Position numbers and translations under genes: made by a program
Source: an uncultured Oscillibacter sp.
GTDB lineage: Bacteria > Bacillota > Clostridia > Oscillospirales > Oscillospiraceae
Length of the DNA stretch: 37,148 bases
Reading direction: 5' to 3'
Assembly: GCA_950097035.1 (NCBI GenBank)
Contig: CATNDT010000007.1
Coordinates: 1 to 37,148, forward strand
The notes under the pieces: generated by a model
The model's input: the letters and a program-made list of their open reading frames with translations, nothing else
What the model was told of the DNA's origin: nothing
Databases searched by the model: none
Part shown: positions 15,765-24,023 of the stretch, piece after piece
Numbering within the stretch: the first letter of the stretch is position 1
How the letters are laid out: every line of letters starts with the position of its first letter

Positions 15765-15793
15765 TTCATATAAAAAACCTAAACAACCGACAA
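15765..15793 (-). promoter_or_regulatory. Second possible promoter or regulator site upstream of hnr
   Basis: On the - strand TTGTCG (15788-15793) and TATGAA (15765-15770) are 17 bases apart, preceded by the same GTATTTGT element. It could be a tandem promoter or an additional regulator site. The intergenic interval 15644-15844 is otherwise AT-rich with no gene. Confidence 0.4.
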
Positions 15794-15844
15794 ATACTCA
15801 CAAAATTTCAGTTCCTTTTTGTGCAGGCCGTACATTCAGCCGTG

Positions 15845-16561
15845 TCAACCGGCGGCCTGCCGCTTTTTACCGGCGCAAAGCAGCTGGGTACAGCGCCTGA
15901 TCCCGTTCTTTTGGCAAAGTCTCTGGATCTCCAGCGCCTCCTGCTTCAGCGCGCCGTACTCGGGCCGGCCGGCGATCTTCTCCACCTCATCCGCCAGCTT
16001 ACGGTTTTTCACCTCCAGCTTGGCGTCGTAGACCGCCTCCTCCTGAAAGTCCGTGAAGGTCACGTCCTCCAACGGCAGCCGGCGGAAGATCTCCACGATC
16101 TCCTCCCGCTTCCACGTCTCCCGCTGATAGCCGCCCAGCAGGCAGTCCAGCCTGGCCTCCAGGGTGTGCTGAGCGGCGTGAACCTGCTGGGCAGCATCCT
16201 GGCCGTCGCGGTACATCTCGTTTAGAATGAAGTATCCGCCGGGCTTTAGCACCCGCAGCATCTCCGCAAGCACCTGCCCGTAGCGCTCAATGTGGTGCAG
16301 CGTGTTGGAGAGAGCCACTACCTCAAAGGTATCGTCCGGAAAGGCCATGTGCCCGCCGTCCATCAGTTCAAACCGCAGGCCCTTCTCCTGGAATTTCGCC
16401 TGTGCTTTCGCCCCGGCGGCGGGGTCGTTATCAATCCCCGTCACCTGGGAGCCTGCCGGCATAGCCTCTGCCAGACGAAAGGCGAACTCCCCCAACCGGG
16501 TGCCCACATCCAGCGCTCTGCCAGGTCTTACACCCTGCAGAAGCTCCTGTAATACAACCAT
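15845..16561 (-). CDS. Class I SAM-dependent methyltransferase
   Basis: A 238-residue protein. ATG 16561 was chosen over an upstream GTG because that GTG lies within a perfect GGAGGTGA site five bases before the ATG. Motif I is RALDVGTRLGEFAFRLAE, the acidic motif is VTGIDNDP, and motif IV is FEVVALSNTLHHIERYG, followed by MLRVLKPGGYFILNEMYRDG. This is the UbiE/COQ5-like fold. The C-terminal ~100 residues, with EEIVEIFRRLPLEDVTFTDF and a Cys/Lys-rich tail, do not tell me the substrate. It sits between hmd and hnr in the cluster, on the same strand, after a long hairpin, and is not one of the known nicotinate fermentation enzymes. It could act in detoxification, for example N-methylation of a pyridine, or be unrelated; I cannot decide. 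Cytoplasmic. Confidence 0.85.
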   Translation of the reverse strand: MVVLQELLQGVRPGRALDVGTRLGEFAFRLAEAMPAGSQVTGIDNDPAAGAKAQAKFQEKGLRFELMDGGHMAFPDDTFEVVALSNTLHHIERYGQVLAEMLRVLKPGGYFILNEMYRDGQDAAQQVHAAQHTLEARLDCLLGGYQRETWKREEIVEIFRRLPLEDVTFTDFQEEAVYDAKLEVKNRKLADEVEKIAGRPEYGALKQEALEIQRLCQKNGIRRCTQLLCAGKKRQAAG

Positions 16562-16617
16562 TGCTATCACCTCCCTTCAACAGGCAGCGCCCGCTATTTT
16601 TTCTAAAGATGTACGGA

Positions 16618-16660
16618 ACACCGGGTCCCCCGCCGCAGACAGCGGTGGGGGACCCGGTGT
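16618..16660. terminator. Long hairpin between hmd and the methyltransferase gene
   Basis: A 19-base stem with one weak pair (16618-16636 with 16642-16660, loop AGACA) follows the hmd stop codon by 15 bases. On the - strand only a poor U-tract follows (TTCCGTACATCTTT). It probably reduces or processes readthrough from the dmdA-hmd unit rather than fully ending it. Confidence 0.6.
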
Positions 16661-16675
16661 AATGCGCATATATCT

Positions 16676-18091
16676 TTATTGTACAACCACGATCCCCAGG
16701 CGCTTCGCGGCCTCCTGGGCTTTTTCCAGACTGGGTACGGCGCTGCGGAGGACCAGCCGTCCGCCGCCGCGGTTCAGAGTGTCTACCTGCACGGTATTGC
16801 CCTTGTCGGTGAGGAGGGTGACCTTCTGGATACCGTGCTCGTGGCCCTCCACAATCTCCACCTCCACGCCGTCGGCCTTCACCATATCCACGGCCTTCTC
16901 GTACATCTCATGGTCCGCGGTGGACGCGCCGTAGACGGCGCCCATAAGCACGCCGGGAATGTTGATGGTGCGGCGGGCAAAGAGCTCGGGATAGAGCTCC
17001 ACGGTGATCTTCTTCACCTTCTCCCCCTGGCCCATCAGCTCGTGGGCGATACGGGCGCAGTTGGTGGGGCTGCCCACCGCCTGACTGCTGCCGCCCACCA
17101 CGGCGTCGCCAAAGGTGCCAAGCACATTGCCCGCGCCCTCGGCCAGCTTCTTGGAGATCTCGGCGGCCTTTGCCAGGGTCTCTTTGATCTGCTTCTGCTC
17201 CGCGTCCCGCACCTCCTGGCTCACCAGAGACTCCACACCCGCAGTGCGCTGGAAGAAGGGCTCCATATACTCCACCACCGTGGGGACGATGTTCTTGGCG
17301 GAGGCCACATGGACCAGGGACGCCATGGAGATCATCACGTCAAAGGGGACGTTTACGTTCATATCCACCGCCATGCAGATGCGGGCGGCGTACATTCCGA
17401 TGAGGATGGCCCCGCCCACGTGGGTGGTGCACAGGGCCGGCACCAGCACCCGGGGCGTGCAGGGTACGCCGATGGTGGGGGACATGGCCAGCACCATGGC
17501 CTTTTCCATCTGCTCCGGCGTGCCGCCCTCCAGGGCCACGGTGGCCGCCGCCACACAGGCGGAGCCGGCGCCGAAGCCCTCCATATTGCAGCCGGTGGTG
17601 ACCTTGCCTACCCGGAACAATCCGCCGATCTTCAGCATCAACGCGGCGATCTCCGCCACGGTTTTGGCGTCCACGCCGGTATCCATCATGGCCCGGACAT
17701 AGCCGGCGTAGGGGCAGGAGTCGCCGGTGCCGGCGCAGGGACGCACGCCGATGCAGTGGTTGCCGATCTCCGCGCCCACGGTGTACAGCAGCGCCTTGTC
17801 CAGGAACTCCTCCTTAAAGCAGACGCCGCTGCCCTTCTCCCGCAGCTGGGCGGCCACGTTGCCCAGCAAAAAGCTGTTGCCCTCGGTGACACCCAGCTCC
17901 ACCGCCTTGAGGTTGTGGGCATACTCGTCCATCACCCGGTTTAAAAGCTCCTCCCGGTTCAGGCCGGTGCTGATCTCGTTTTCCGTCAGAACCACATCCA
18001 CCACCCGGGCGTCAAATTCCTTGGCAAGTGCGATGGCCTCCCCCATGGTCAGGGGCATTTTCGCCTGAACGGCGGCTCTCAAGTCAGACAT
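16676..18091 (-). CDS. hmd: 2-(hydroxymethyl)glutarate dehydratase (serine dehydratase-like)
   Basis: A 471-residue protein resembling the [4Fe-4S] L-serine dehydratase. It carries GNHCIGVRPCAGTGDSCPYA and TTGCNMEGFGAGSACVAAA, whose Cys residues are expected to hold the cluster, and PTIGVPCTPRVLVPALC. The reaction is dehydration of 2-(hydroxymethyl)glutarate to 2-methyleneglutarate, the step predicted for this family in E. barkeri. The C-terminal ~150 residues hold an additional domain with SPTNCARIAHELMGQGE and the stretch GRRTINIPG-like ARRTINIPGVLMGAV, so it is a single-chain form with alpha- and beta-like parts. Start 18091 was chosen for AGGTGA five bases upstream; ATG 18115, which overlaps the dml stop (TGATG), would add eight residues. 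It lies directly after dml. Confidence 0.88.
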   Translation of the reverse strand: MSDLRAAVQAKMPLTMGEAIALAKEFDARVVDVVLTENEISTGLNREELLNRVMDEYAHNLKAVELGVTEGNSFLLGNVAAQLREKGSGVCFKEEFLDKALLYTVGAEIGNHCIGVRPCAGTGDSCPYAGYVRAMMDTGVDAKTVAEIAALMLKIGGLFRVGKVTTGCNMEGFGAGSACVAAATVALEGGTPEQMEKAMVLAMSPTIGVPCTPRVLVPALCTTHVGGAILIGMYAARICMAVDMNVNVPFDVMISMASLVHVASAKNIVPTVVEYMEPFFQRTAGVESLVSQEVRDAEQKQIKETLAKAAEISKKLAEGAGNVLGTFGDAVVGGSSQAVGSPTNCARIAHELMGQGEKVKKITVELYPELFARRTINIPGVLMGAVYGASTADHEMYEKAVDMVKADGVEVEIVEGHEHGIQKVTLLTDKGNTVQVDTLNRGGGRLVLRSAVPSLEKAQEAAKRLGIVVVQ

Positions 18092-18114
18092 CACTTCACC
18101 TGCTCTTTCCGGCA

Positions 18115-18996
18115 TCAGTGGCCTTTGACCACCCGGCCGGTGGAGTAGTTGGCCTCGATCTCCCGAATGCGGGGCAGGCCGATGATCTCGTTGAACTTGG
18201 GGAAGGGAATCATCTTGTCCATCATGGTAGCGGTGGTGCCGTCACGCTTCAGGCCCTCCCACAGGTCCACCATGGCCTTGGTGGTGACATAGGTGGAAGC
18301 GGTGGGATAGATCACCAGGTTGTAGCCCAGGGCCTCCAGCTCGTCGTTTTTCAGCAGTGGCGTGCGGCCGCCCTCCACCATGTTGGCCAACGTCAGGCAG
18401 CCCACCTTGTCGTTGATGAGCTTCATCTCCTCTTTGGTCTCCGGAGACTCGATGAACACGATGTCCGCTCCGGCCTCCTTGTAGGCGATACCGCGCTCAA
18501 TGGCCTCGTCGATGCCCAGCACGGTGCGGGCGTCGGTGCGGGCCATAATCATCATGTCGCCCTGGCGGGTGTCCACGGCGGCCTTGATCTTACCCAGCAT
18601 CTCCTCCCTGGAGATGACCTCCCGGCCCACCATGTGGCCGCACTTCTTGGGCATCACCTGGTCCTCCAGCTGGATGACGGCCACGCCGGCCTTCTCGTAC
18701 TCCCGCACCGTCCGCATCACGTTGACGGCGTTGCCGAAACCGGTGTCCGCGTCGGCGATGACGGGAATCTCGGCGGCCTCCACCATGTTGGCGGCCCGGG
18801 CCACCATTTCGCTCATGGTCATCAGGCCCACGTCGGGCTTGCCCAGATGGCTGGCAGACTGGCCGTAGCCGGTCATATACACCGCGTCAAAGCCCAGCGT
18901 GGCGATAATCTTGCCGGTGAGCATGTCGTGGGCGCCGGGGGCCACGATAAACTTGCCCGCCGCAAACAGCTCTCTGATTTTCTTTGCTCCGTTCAT
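18115..18996 (-). CDS. dml: 2,3-dimethylmalate lyase
   Basis: A 293-residue member of the isocitrate lyase/PEP mutase family. It splits (2R,3S)-2,3-dimethylmalate into pyruvate and propionate, the last step of the pathway, with Mg2+. Motifs are APGAHDMLTG near residue 20, VYMTGYGQSASHLG, PVIADADTGFGNAVNV (metal-binding Asp residues), VIQLEDQVMPKKCGHM, in which the Cys in KKCGH is the acid/base residue, and MARTDAR. Start MNGAKKIRELFAAGKF has a GGAGCG-type site upstream. It is downstream of the MutL-like gene by 13 bases and just upstream of hmd. Methylisocitrate lyase is the main alternative, but the cluster and the lack of a prp operon make Dml much more likely. Confidence 0.93.
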   Translation of the reverse strand: MNGAKKIRELFAAGKFIVAPGAHDMLTGKIIATLGFDAVYMTGYGQSASHLGKPDVGLMTMSEMVARAANMVEAAEIPVIADADTGFGNAVNVMRTVREYEKAGVAVIQLEDQVMPKKCGHMVGREVISREEMLGKIKAAVDTRQGDMMIMARTDARTVLGIDEAIERGIAYKEAGADIVFIESPETKEEMKLINDKVGCLTLANMVEGGRTPLLKNDELEALGYNLVIYPTASTYVTTKAMVDLWEGLKRDGTTATMMDKMIPFPKFNEIIGLPRIREIEANYSTGRVVKGH

Positions 18997-19009
18997 AAAA
19001 AAACGCTCC

Positions 19010-20437
19010 TCATTCTTTAATATAATGCTCTTTCATAAAGTCCAGAACCATGTCCGGATAGTGTTTTCCCAAAACGCCCAGGGCATAGAAGATATAGTCC
19101 CGGTCCAGCAGGATCTCAGGCTCCTCCAGGGGCAGCAGTGAGATGCCCGGGTCCGCAAAGCAGCGGCGCACCAGCTCTCTCCCCTGCTCCTCCCCGGTGT
19201 GAACGAAGATGCCGCCCACGCACAACACCCGGCGGACGTTCCGCAGGTCCCGCCCCATAGCCGTGCCGGCCATGATGCCCATCACGGGGTCCGCCTCCTG
19301 GGCGTAGACCCCCGCGTGGCGGCGCAGGGCCACGCTGATGGCGCAGGAGGCCAGCGCCCGGTCCAGGGACGCCTCTTTCTCCCCGTCGGGAACGTGGCCG
19401 GTGTGGCGCTCCAGCTCCTCGGTGTAGTCCAGCACGTCGTCCGGCTCCAAGCCGAAGTCCCGGTCCATGGCCCGGATGACCGCCTTGGGGCCCACCGCGT
19501 CGGGGATGCCCATGGCGCTGACCCGCAGCCCCAGGTTTCCCTCCACCGTGCGGTAGGAGAATTGCTTTTCGTTGTTGATAACCAGGCCCCGCTCCTCAAT
19601 GGTCAGGTTCTCCAGCTCCGGGATGGCGGAGTGGATGTCCGTGGTGGCGCCGCCGATGTCCACTAAAATCAGCGACCCGCTGCCCTCCTGCTCGTAGCTG
19701 CCCTTGGCCAGCAGCTCGCTTGCCAGCAGCACCGCGCCGGGGGTGGGCACCACCACCCGGTCCTCCAGCGTGGCCTGGAATTCCAGCAGCCCCTTCGCCC
19801 GGGTGATCTGGCGGATGAACTGCTCGTGGATGGCCGTGCGGGCCGGGGCCACCTTCAGCTCATGAATGGTGGGCATGATGTTGGGCACCCGCACGCACTC
19901 GATGCCGGCGGCGGCGAACTTCTCCGCCACCTGCCGCTGGATATAGCGGTTGCAGCCTAAAATCACCGTGGCCTTGCTTTTCAGCTCGCAGATCATATCC
20001 GCGTTTTCCAGCACGCAGGTCTCGTCCCCGCCGTCGGTACCGCCGGAGAGGAGGATGATGTCCGGATTGATCTCCCGCAGAACCTCCCGCCGGAAGGACA
20101 GGGGCTCGTCAGCGGAGACCACCTGCATCACACGGGCCCCGGCGGTCATGGCCACCTCCTTGGCGGCCTTCACCGTCACCCGGGGCATATAGCCCAGGGC
20201 CACCATCCGCAGCCCGCCGGCGGCGCTGCAGGAGCTGTAGCGCCGCACCCGGTGGGCGAAGCTGACGCCCTGGGCCCGCAGGGCCTCCTCGGCCCCGCGG
20301 GTGCCCTCCATCACGTCGGAGAGGGTGGTGGGCGACTGGCCCCGCCCCAGATAGGTCAGGGTCCCGCCCTCGTCGGAAAACGCGGCTGCTTTAGTATAGG
20401 TGCTGCCGATGTCATAAACCAGGATATTCGCAAGCAT
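19010..20437 (-). CDS. mgmL: MutL/GlmL-family reactivase for the B12 mutase
   Basis: A 475-residue ASKHA ATPase of the GlmL/MutL family, which restores inactive adenosylcobalamin-dependent glutamate mutase in other clostridia. The phosphate 1 loop is LVYDIGSTYTKA at the N-terminus and phosphate 2 is LILVDIGGATTDIHSA. Further blocks are RRYSSCSAAGGLRMV, DIILLSGGTDGGDE, GCNRYIQRQVAEKF, PGAVLLASELLAKG and RRVLCVGGIFVH. ATG 20437 was chosen because GAGGAG lies eight bases upstream; the GTG further upstream lies within that leader. Located between mii and dml, its client is almost certainly 2-methyleneglutarate mutase. I recall a gene of this kind called mgmL in E. barkeri, so the symbol is given with some reserve. 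It is cytoplasmic. Confidence 0.87.
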   Translation of the reverse strand: MLANILVYDIGSTYTKAAAFSDEGGTLTYLGRGQSPTTLSDVMEGTRGAEEALRAQGVSFAHRVRRYSSCSAAGGLRMVALGYMPRVTVKAAKEVAMTAGARVMQVVSADEPLSFRREVLREINPDIILLSGGTDGGDETCVLENADMICELKSKATVILGCNRYIQRQVAEKFAAAGIECVRVPNIMPTIHELKVAPARTAIHEQFIRQITRAKGLLEFQATLEDRVVVPTPGAVLLASELLAKGSYEQEGSGSLILVDIGGATTDIHSAIPELENLTIEERGLVINNEKQFSYRTVEGNLGLRVSAMGIPDAVGPKAVIRAMDRDFGLEPDDVLDYTEELERHTGHVPDGEKEASLDRALASCAISVALRRHAGVYAQEADPVMGIMAGTAMGRDLRNVRRVLCVGGIFVHTGEEQGRELVRRCFADPGISLLPLEEPEILLDRDYIFYALGVLGKHYPDMVLDFMKEHYIKE

Positions 20438-20468
20438 TGCGCTCACTCCTCAAAGAGCCTCTCCGGAC

Positions 20469-21602
20469 TCAGTCTTCGTCGGGAACCAGGGCGTAGCCCT
20501 CCATCAGGCGGCGGGCGGTGCGGACCAGGGCGGTCTTCTTCACCTGGGTGCCCTCCACCGCGGCCACCACGGGGATTACCCCGGCGGGATGGCCGATGCG
20601 GATGGTGTCGATGCTGTCGATATGGGGGATGACCTGGTTGACAATGGTGCCCTTGATCTTGGCCGCCGCGCCGGTGCAGGCGGTGGCAGTGCCGGCGTAG
20701 GTCTTGTGGAGCTTCTGCATGAACATCAGCCGGGAGACGAAGTCCACCTCGTCTTTCTTAATGGTCTTGCCGGTGGTGAAGTCCGTATAGTCTCCAGCCT
20801 CGGTGACGAAGGCCACCATGGGGAAGGCGGGAGAGTTCTTCGTGGCGTCGGCGGGGTCCTTGGCCATGCCGATCATGGCGCAGCACTTGGAGCGGATCTC
20901 CTCCAGCAGGGCCAGCAGCTCGGCGTTGCCGTCGATCTCGGCGGGGGTCTCGGTGCCTTTCATGCCCACGTCCCTGGCCCGGACAAACACGCAGGGGTTG
21001 GCCACGTCCACGATGGAGGCCTCAATAGGGCCGCGGCTGGTTTCCAGCACGTCCACCACGTTGCCGGTGGGCAACACCTTGCCGGTGGCCGCGCCGGCGG
21101 TGCCGGCGAAGTCCAGCTGGATGGGGGACCCGGTGCCGGGCACACCGGCGATCTCGCAGTCGCCCTTCACCCGGGCCTTGCCGTCCTTTACCTCCACCTC
21201 GGCGTAGAGCATCTTGTCGGTGTTGGTGTTGCGGATGCGCACCCGGGTCACGGGCTCCACCGCGGCCACCATGGACTCGTCGATGGCGAAGGGACCCACA
21301 CCGGAGGAGATGTTGCCGCAGTTGCCGCCGTAGTCCACCACCCGCTCCTTCAGGGAGATCTGGGCAAAGGTATAGTCCACGTCCGCGTCAGGGCTGGCGG
21401 AGGGGCCGATGATGGCCAGCTTGCTGGTCAGGGCGTCCGCGCCGCCCAAACCGTCGATCTGGCGGATATCGGGGCTGCCGAACAGGCGCAGAATCAGTTC
21501 GTCCCGCTCCTTCTGGTCGGCGGGCAGATCATTGGCCTTGATATACAGGCCCTTGCTGGTGCCGCCCCGCATAATCACAAGGGGTACTCTCTTCTGTTCC
21601 AT
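20469..21602 (-). CDS. mii: 3-methylitaconate delta-isomerase (PrpF family)
   Basis: A 377-residue PrpF-family protein with a double diaminopimelate-epimerase-like fold. It moves the double bond of 3-methylitaconate to give 2,3-dimethylmaleate. K61 in ADALTSKLAIIG and C95 in YGGNCGNISSG match the catalytic Lys62 and Cys96 of the E. barkeri enzyme, as far as I remember that structure. Also visible are VIMRGGTSKGLY at the N-terminus and the C-terminal IDTIRIGHPAGVI. The gene starts 37 bases after the mgm stop with AGGAGG upstream of ATG 21602 (- strand). It is the seventh step and is cytoplasmic. Confidence 0.94.
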   Translation of the reverse strand: MEQKRVPLVIMRGGTSKGLYIKANDLPADQKERDELILRLFGSPDIRQIDGLGGADALTSKLAIIGPSASPDADVDYTFAQISLKERVVDYGGNCGNISSGVGPFAIDESMVAAVEPVTRVRIRNTNTDKMLYAEVEVKDGKARVKGDCEIAGVPGTGSPIQLDFAGTAGAATGKVLPTGNVVDVLETSRGPIEASIVDVANPCVFVRARDVGMKGTETPAEIDGNAELLALLEEIRSKCCAMIGMAKDPADATKNSPAFPMVAFVTEAGDYTDFTTGKTIKKDEVDFVSRLMFMQKLHKTYAGTATACTGAAAKIKGTIVNQVIPHIDSIDTIRIGHPAGVIPVVAAVEGTQVKKTALVRTARRLMEGYALVPDED

Positions 21603-21638
21603 AATGGTATACCTCCTATATTTATTTTGTCTACCAGT

Positions 21639-23492
21639 TTATTTTCCCTGCTTTTCCTCAATGAGGGCAGTGATCTTCTCCACGCACTCCTCGGGGGTGC
21701 TGTCGGGGCCGAAAAAGGCGTCCACGCCCATAAAGCCCACGCCCTCGTCGCGGATCTTGTCCTCGTAGTAGCGGTGCTCCTCCTCTTTCTCGGCGATGCG
21801 GCCGCCGGCCCAGACCACGGTCTTGTCCCGCAGGCCCAGCTCTTTCAGCCGCGCCTCCACACGGGGGAACAGCGTCACGCCCAGGCCCAGCAGGTTGGAA
21901 ACGCCCACGGCGTCTGCCTTCACCTCGGCGGCCACCTCGGCCACGGTCTCCGGCAGGTTCATGCCCCGGAGGTACACCACGTCGTACCCCGCGTCCTGGA
22001 AGGCCTCCCGCACCACGTTGACGCCGTTGACATGGGCGTCCGCGCCCACGGTGGCGAGAACGATCTTCTCCTTCCGCGTGGGGGGCTTTTCAATGTGGAC
22101 GGTAACGTGCTCCTGCGTGATGGGGCAGCGGGAGGCGTCCACGCCCAGGGGGGTGTAGCCCTCCACATAGCGGGTGATGCCGTCGGGGTCCCGGTTGGTC
22201 TTGACATAGCGCTTGAGGTCCCAGCCGCCGGCCCGGGGGGTGTCCATCATGCCGCTCTTGCCGCCCTCCACAATGAGGTCGATGAGCTCCATATCCGTCC
22301 ACTGCTTCCAGAATTCCTCCGTCAGGCAGCCGGGCTTGAGGCTGTGGGCGGGCAGGTGCAGCACGGCCTCCAGCACGGCGAAGGCCTCGTCCATCATCAT
22401 ATTCTCATACTCGTCGATCTTGGGGGACTCGATACCGGGGTTGTAGGTGCGGCGGAACACGTCCTCGCTGGCCCACACGGCCTGGCCCATGGAGTCGCCG
22501 GTGGGGATGCCCACGGACTCGGCGGCCTTGGGCCGGTAGAAGTTGGCCCCGCCCAGCTTGGCGGCGATGGCCATGCGGGCGAAGTGGGCCTGCTCGGCGA
22601 TGAGGTTGCCCGGAGGGCTCTGGAAGGTCTCGGGCACCACGATCAAACTCTTGGAGAGCATGTTGTGGCGGAAGGCCCGCATGATGGCAAGGTCGCGGTA
22701 CAGGTTGTTGCCGCCCACGTTCATCTGGATGCCGCTGAGCTCCCAGGCAAGGCCGCCGTGAGCCGCCAGGCCCTCGGCCAGCAGGCACATGGCGATGGCC
22801 ATGCCGTCGGTCCCGCCGATGTTGTTGATGTGCTTGTGGGTGTCCAGCTGGGCAAAGATGTTGTTCTCGCCGCAGATCTGGATGGCCTTGTAGCCGTTGA
22901 TCACCTTGGTGCGGAAGTCGTGAATGCCGCGGCCGCCGAAGTGGACGTGGATGACGGGGCCGATGTCGGTGCCGTCAAACCCGGCGATGAGGGCGTTTAA
23001 GATGTTGATGTGGGCCGTGTCGCCGGTGGCGTTGATGCGGACGGGGTGCTTGGCGCCGCCGCCCATCTGGATGAACTCCCGCTCCCCCTTGGGGGTGATG
23101 CCGCCCTTGCCCCGGGACTGCTCAATGAGCTCCCGGCCCTTCAGGGGGTCGATGTGGCGGGTGGCCTCTGAGTGGACGAACTGGAAGATGGTGTCGTCGT
23201 ACTTGTCCGCGTACTTGTAGATGTCGCAGGACTCCTTCCAGGTCTCCTCCGCGCTGTTGCGGCCCAGAATGGGGTTCAGGCAGGGCACGCCGGTCTCCAG
23301 TGCCTTCTGGCCCAGCTCGTAGATGCGGTAGCCGCTGCGGACCACGCCGGCCACCTCCCGGGGATAGGGACCGGGCAGGCCCACCACCTCGCCGTTTTCA
23401 TCCAAATCCGGCATCTCCACGTCAAAGCAGTCCGCATAGGCGCGGATGGTCTCGATATCTTCCCTGATAATCTGTTTTGTCTTTTCCTGCAT
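21639..23492 (-). CDS. mgm: 2-methyleneglutarate mutase (coenzyme B12-dependent)
   Basis: A 617-residue enzyme, close to the 614 of the E. barkeri mutase. It rearranges the carbon skeleton of 2-methyleneglutarate to 3-methylitaconate with adenosylcobalamin. A substrate-binding TIM-barrel-like part fills the first ~450 residues. A C-terminal B12 domain carries DAHVNG, in which D485 and H487 form the DxHxxG base-on/His-off motif and correspond to D483 and H485 of the known enzyme. LLGLG and WAGG loops of the B12 fold follow. ATG 23492 lies behind a GAGGAGAGG site and 18 bases after the dmdB stop. It probably depends on the MutL-like protein two genes downstream and on cobamide supply from elsewhere in the genome. 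No B12 riboswitch was found nearby. Confidence 0.95.
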   Translation of the reverse strand: MQEKTKQIIREDIETIRAYADCFDVEMPDLDENGEVVGLPGPYPREVAGVVRSGYRIYELGQKALETGVPCLNPILGRNSAEETWKESCDIYKYADKYDDTIFQFVHSEATRHIDPLKGRELIEQSRGKGGITPKGEREFIQMGGGAKHPVRINATGDTAHINILNALIAGFDGTDIGPVIHVHFGGRGIHDFRTKVINGYKAIQICGENNIFAQLDTHKHINNIGGTDGMAIAMCLLAEGLAAHGGLAWELSGIQMNVGGNNLYRDLAIMRAFRHNMLSKSLIVVPETFQSPPGNLIAEQAHFARMAIAAKLGGANFYRPKAAESVGIPTGDSMGQAVWASEDVFRRTYNPGIESPKIDEYENMMMDEAFAVLEAVLHLPAHSLKPGCLTEEFWKQWTDMELIDLIVEGGKSGMMDTPRAGGWDLKRYVKTNRDPDGITRYVEGYTPLGVDASRCPITQEHVTVHIEKPPTRKEKIVLATVGADAHVNGVNVVREAFQDAGYDVVYLRGMNLPETVAEVAAEVKADAVGVSNLLGLGVTLFPRVEARLKELGLRDKTVVWAGGRIAEKEEEHRYYEDKIRDEGVGFMGVDAFFGPDSTPEECVEKITALIEEKQGK

Positions 23493-23510
23493 GGTATTCC
23501 TCTCCTCTTT

Positions 23511-24005
23511 TCAGTCTGTAATGCCCAGCTCCGCACGCACGCGGGGGATCAGACCGCCGTAGGTCAGCGTCTTCACCACGTTCTCCGCCATGGGCTGGAA
23601 CTGCTTTATCTCACCGTTCACGGTCACGGTACCTTTCTCCAGGTCCACCGCAATTTGGTCTCCGGTCTTCAGGCCATCCGCCACGTCCGCCACCCACACC
23701 GGCAGGCCGATGTTGATGGAGTTGCGCCGGAAGATGCGGGCAAAGCCCTTGGCGATGACCAGGGCCACCTCCGCCTGGCGCAGGGCGATGGGGGCCTGCT
23801 CCCGGGAGGAGCCGCAGCCGAAGTTTCGCCCCGCCACCAGGATGCAGCCCGGCTCATACACGGTTTTGAAATCCACCCCCGCAAGGCCCGCCATGGCAAA
23901 CCTGCCCAGCTGGTCGTAGGGCTCCGCCATGGCATAGCCCGGCAGAATCTGATCGGTGTCCACATCGTCCCCAAGGACGATGACTTTTCCCTTAATCACT
24001 TCCAT
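23511..24005 (-). CDS. dmdB: 2,3-dimethylmalate dehydratase, small subunit
   Basis: A 164-residue LeuD/AcnB-type swivel-domain subunit. It shows LGDDVDTDQILPG, GRNFGCGSSREQAP (the substrate-carboxylate binding GCGSSREQAP loop), FARIFRRNSINIGLPV and LIPRVRAELG. Start 24005 was chosen for AAGGAG eight bases upstream. It pairs with DmdA just upstream to hydrate 2,3-dimethylmaleate to (2R,3S)-2,3-dimethylmalate. Alone it could be taken for isopropylmalate dehydratase, but there are no leucine genes here. Confidence 0.93.
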   Translation of the reverse strand: MEVIKGKVIVLGDDVDTDQILPGYAMAEPYDQLGRFAMAGLAGVDFKTVYEPGCILVAGRNFGCGSSREQAPIALRQAEVALVIAKGFARIFRRNSINIGLPVWVADVADGLKTGDQIAVDLEKGTVTVNGEIKQFQPMAENVVKTLTYGGLIPRVRAELGITD

Positions 24006-24023
24006 ATTCACTGCTCCTTCCCA

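Noticed and set aside
20589-23000. An 803-codon open frame on the + strand opposite mii and mgm
   Set aside because: It lies antisense to two clearly identified enzymes, is rich in Gly/His/Val of the kind expected from antisense of high-GC genes, and has no ribosome binding site. The same applies to long + frames at 9008-10999, 12341-13531, 14177-15703, 16679-17944 and 23172-25310.
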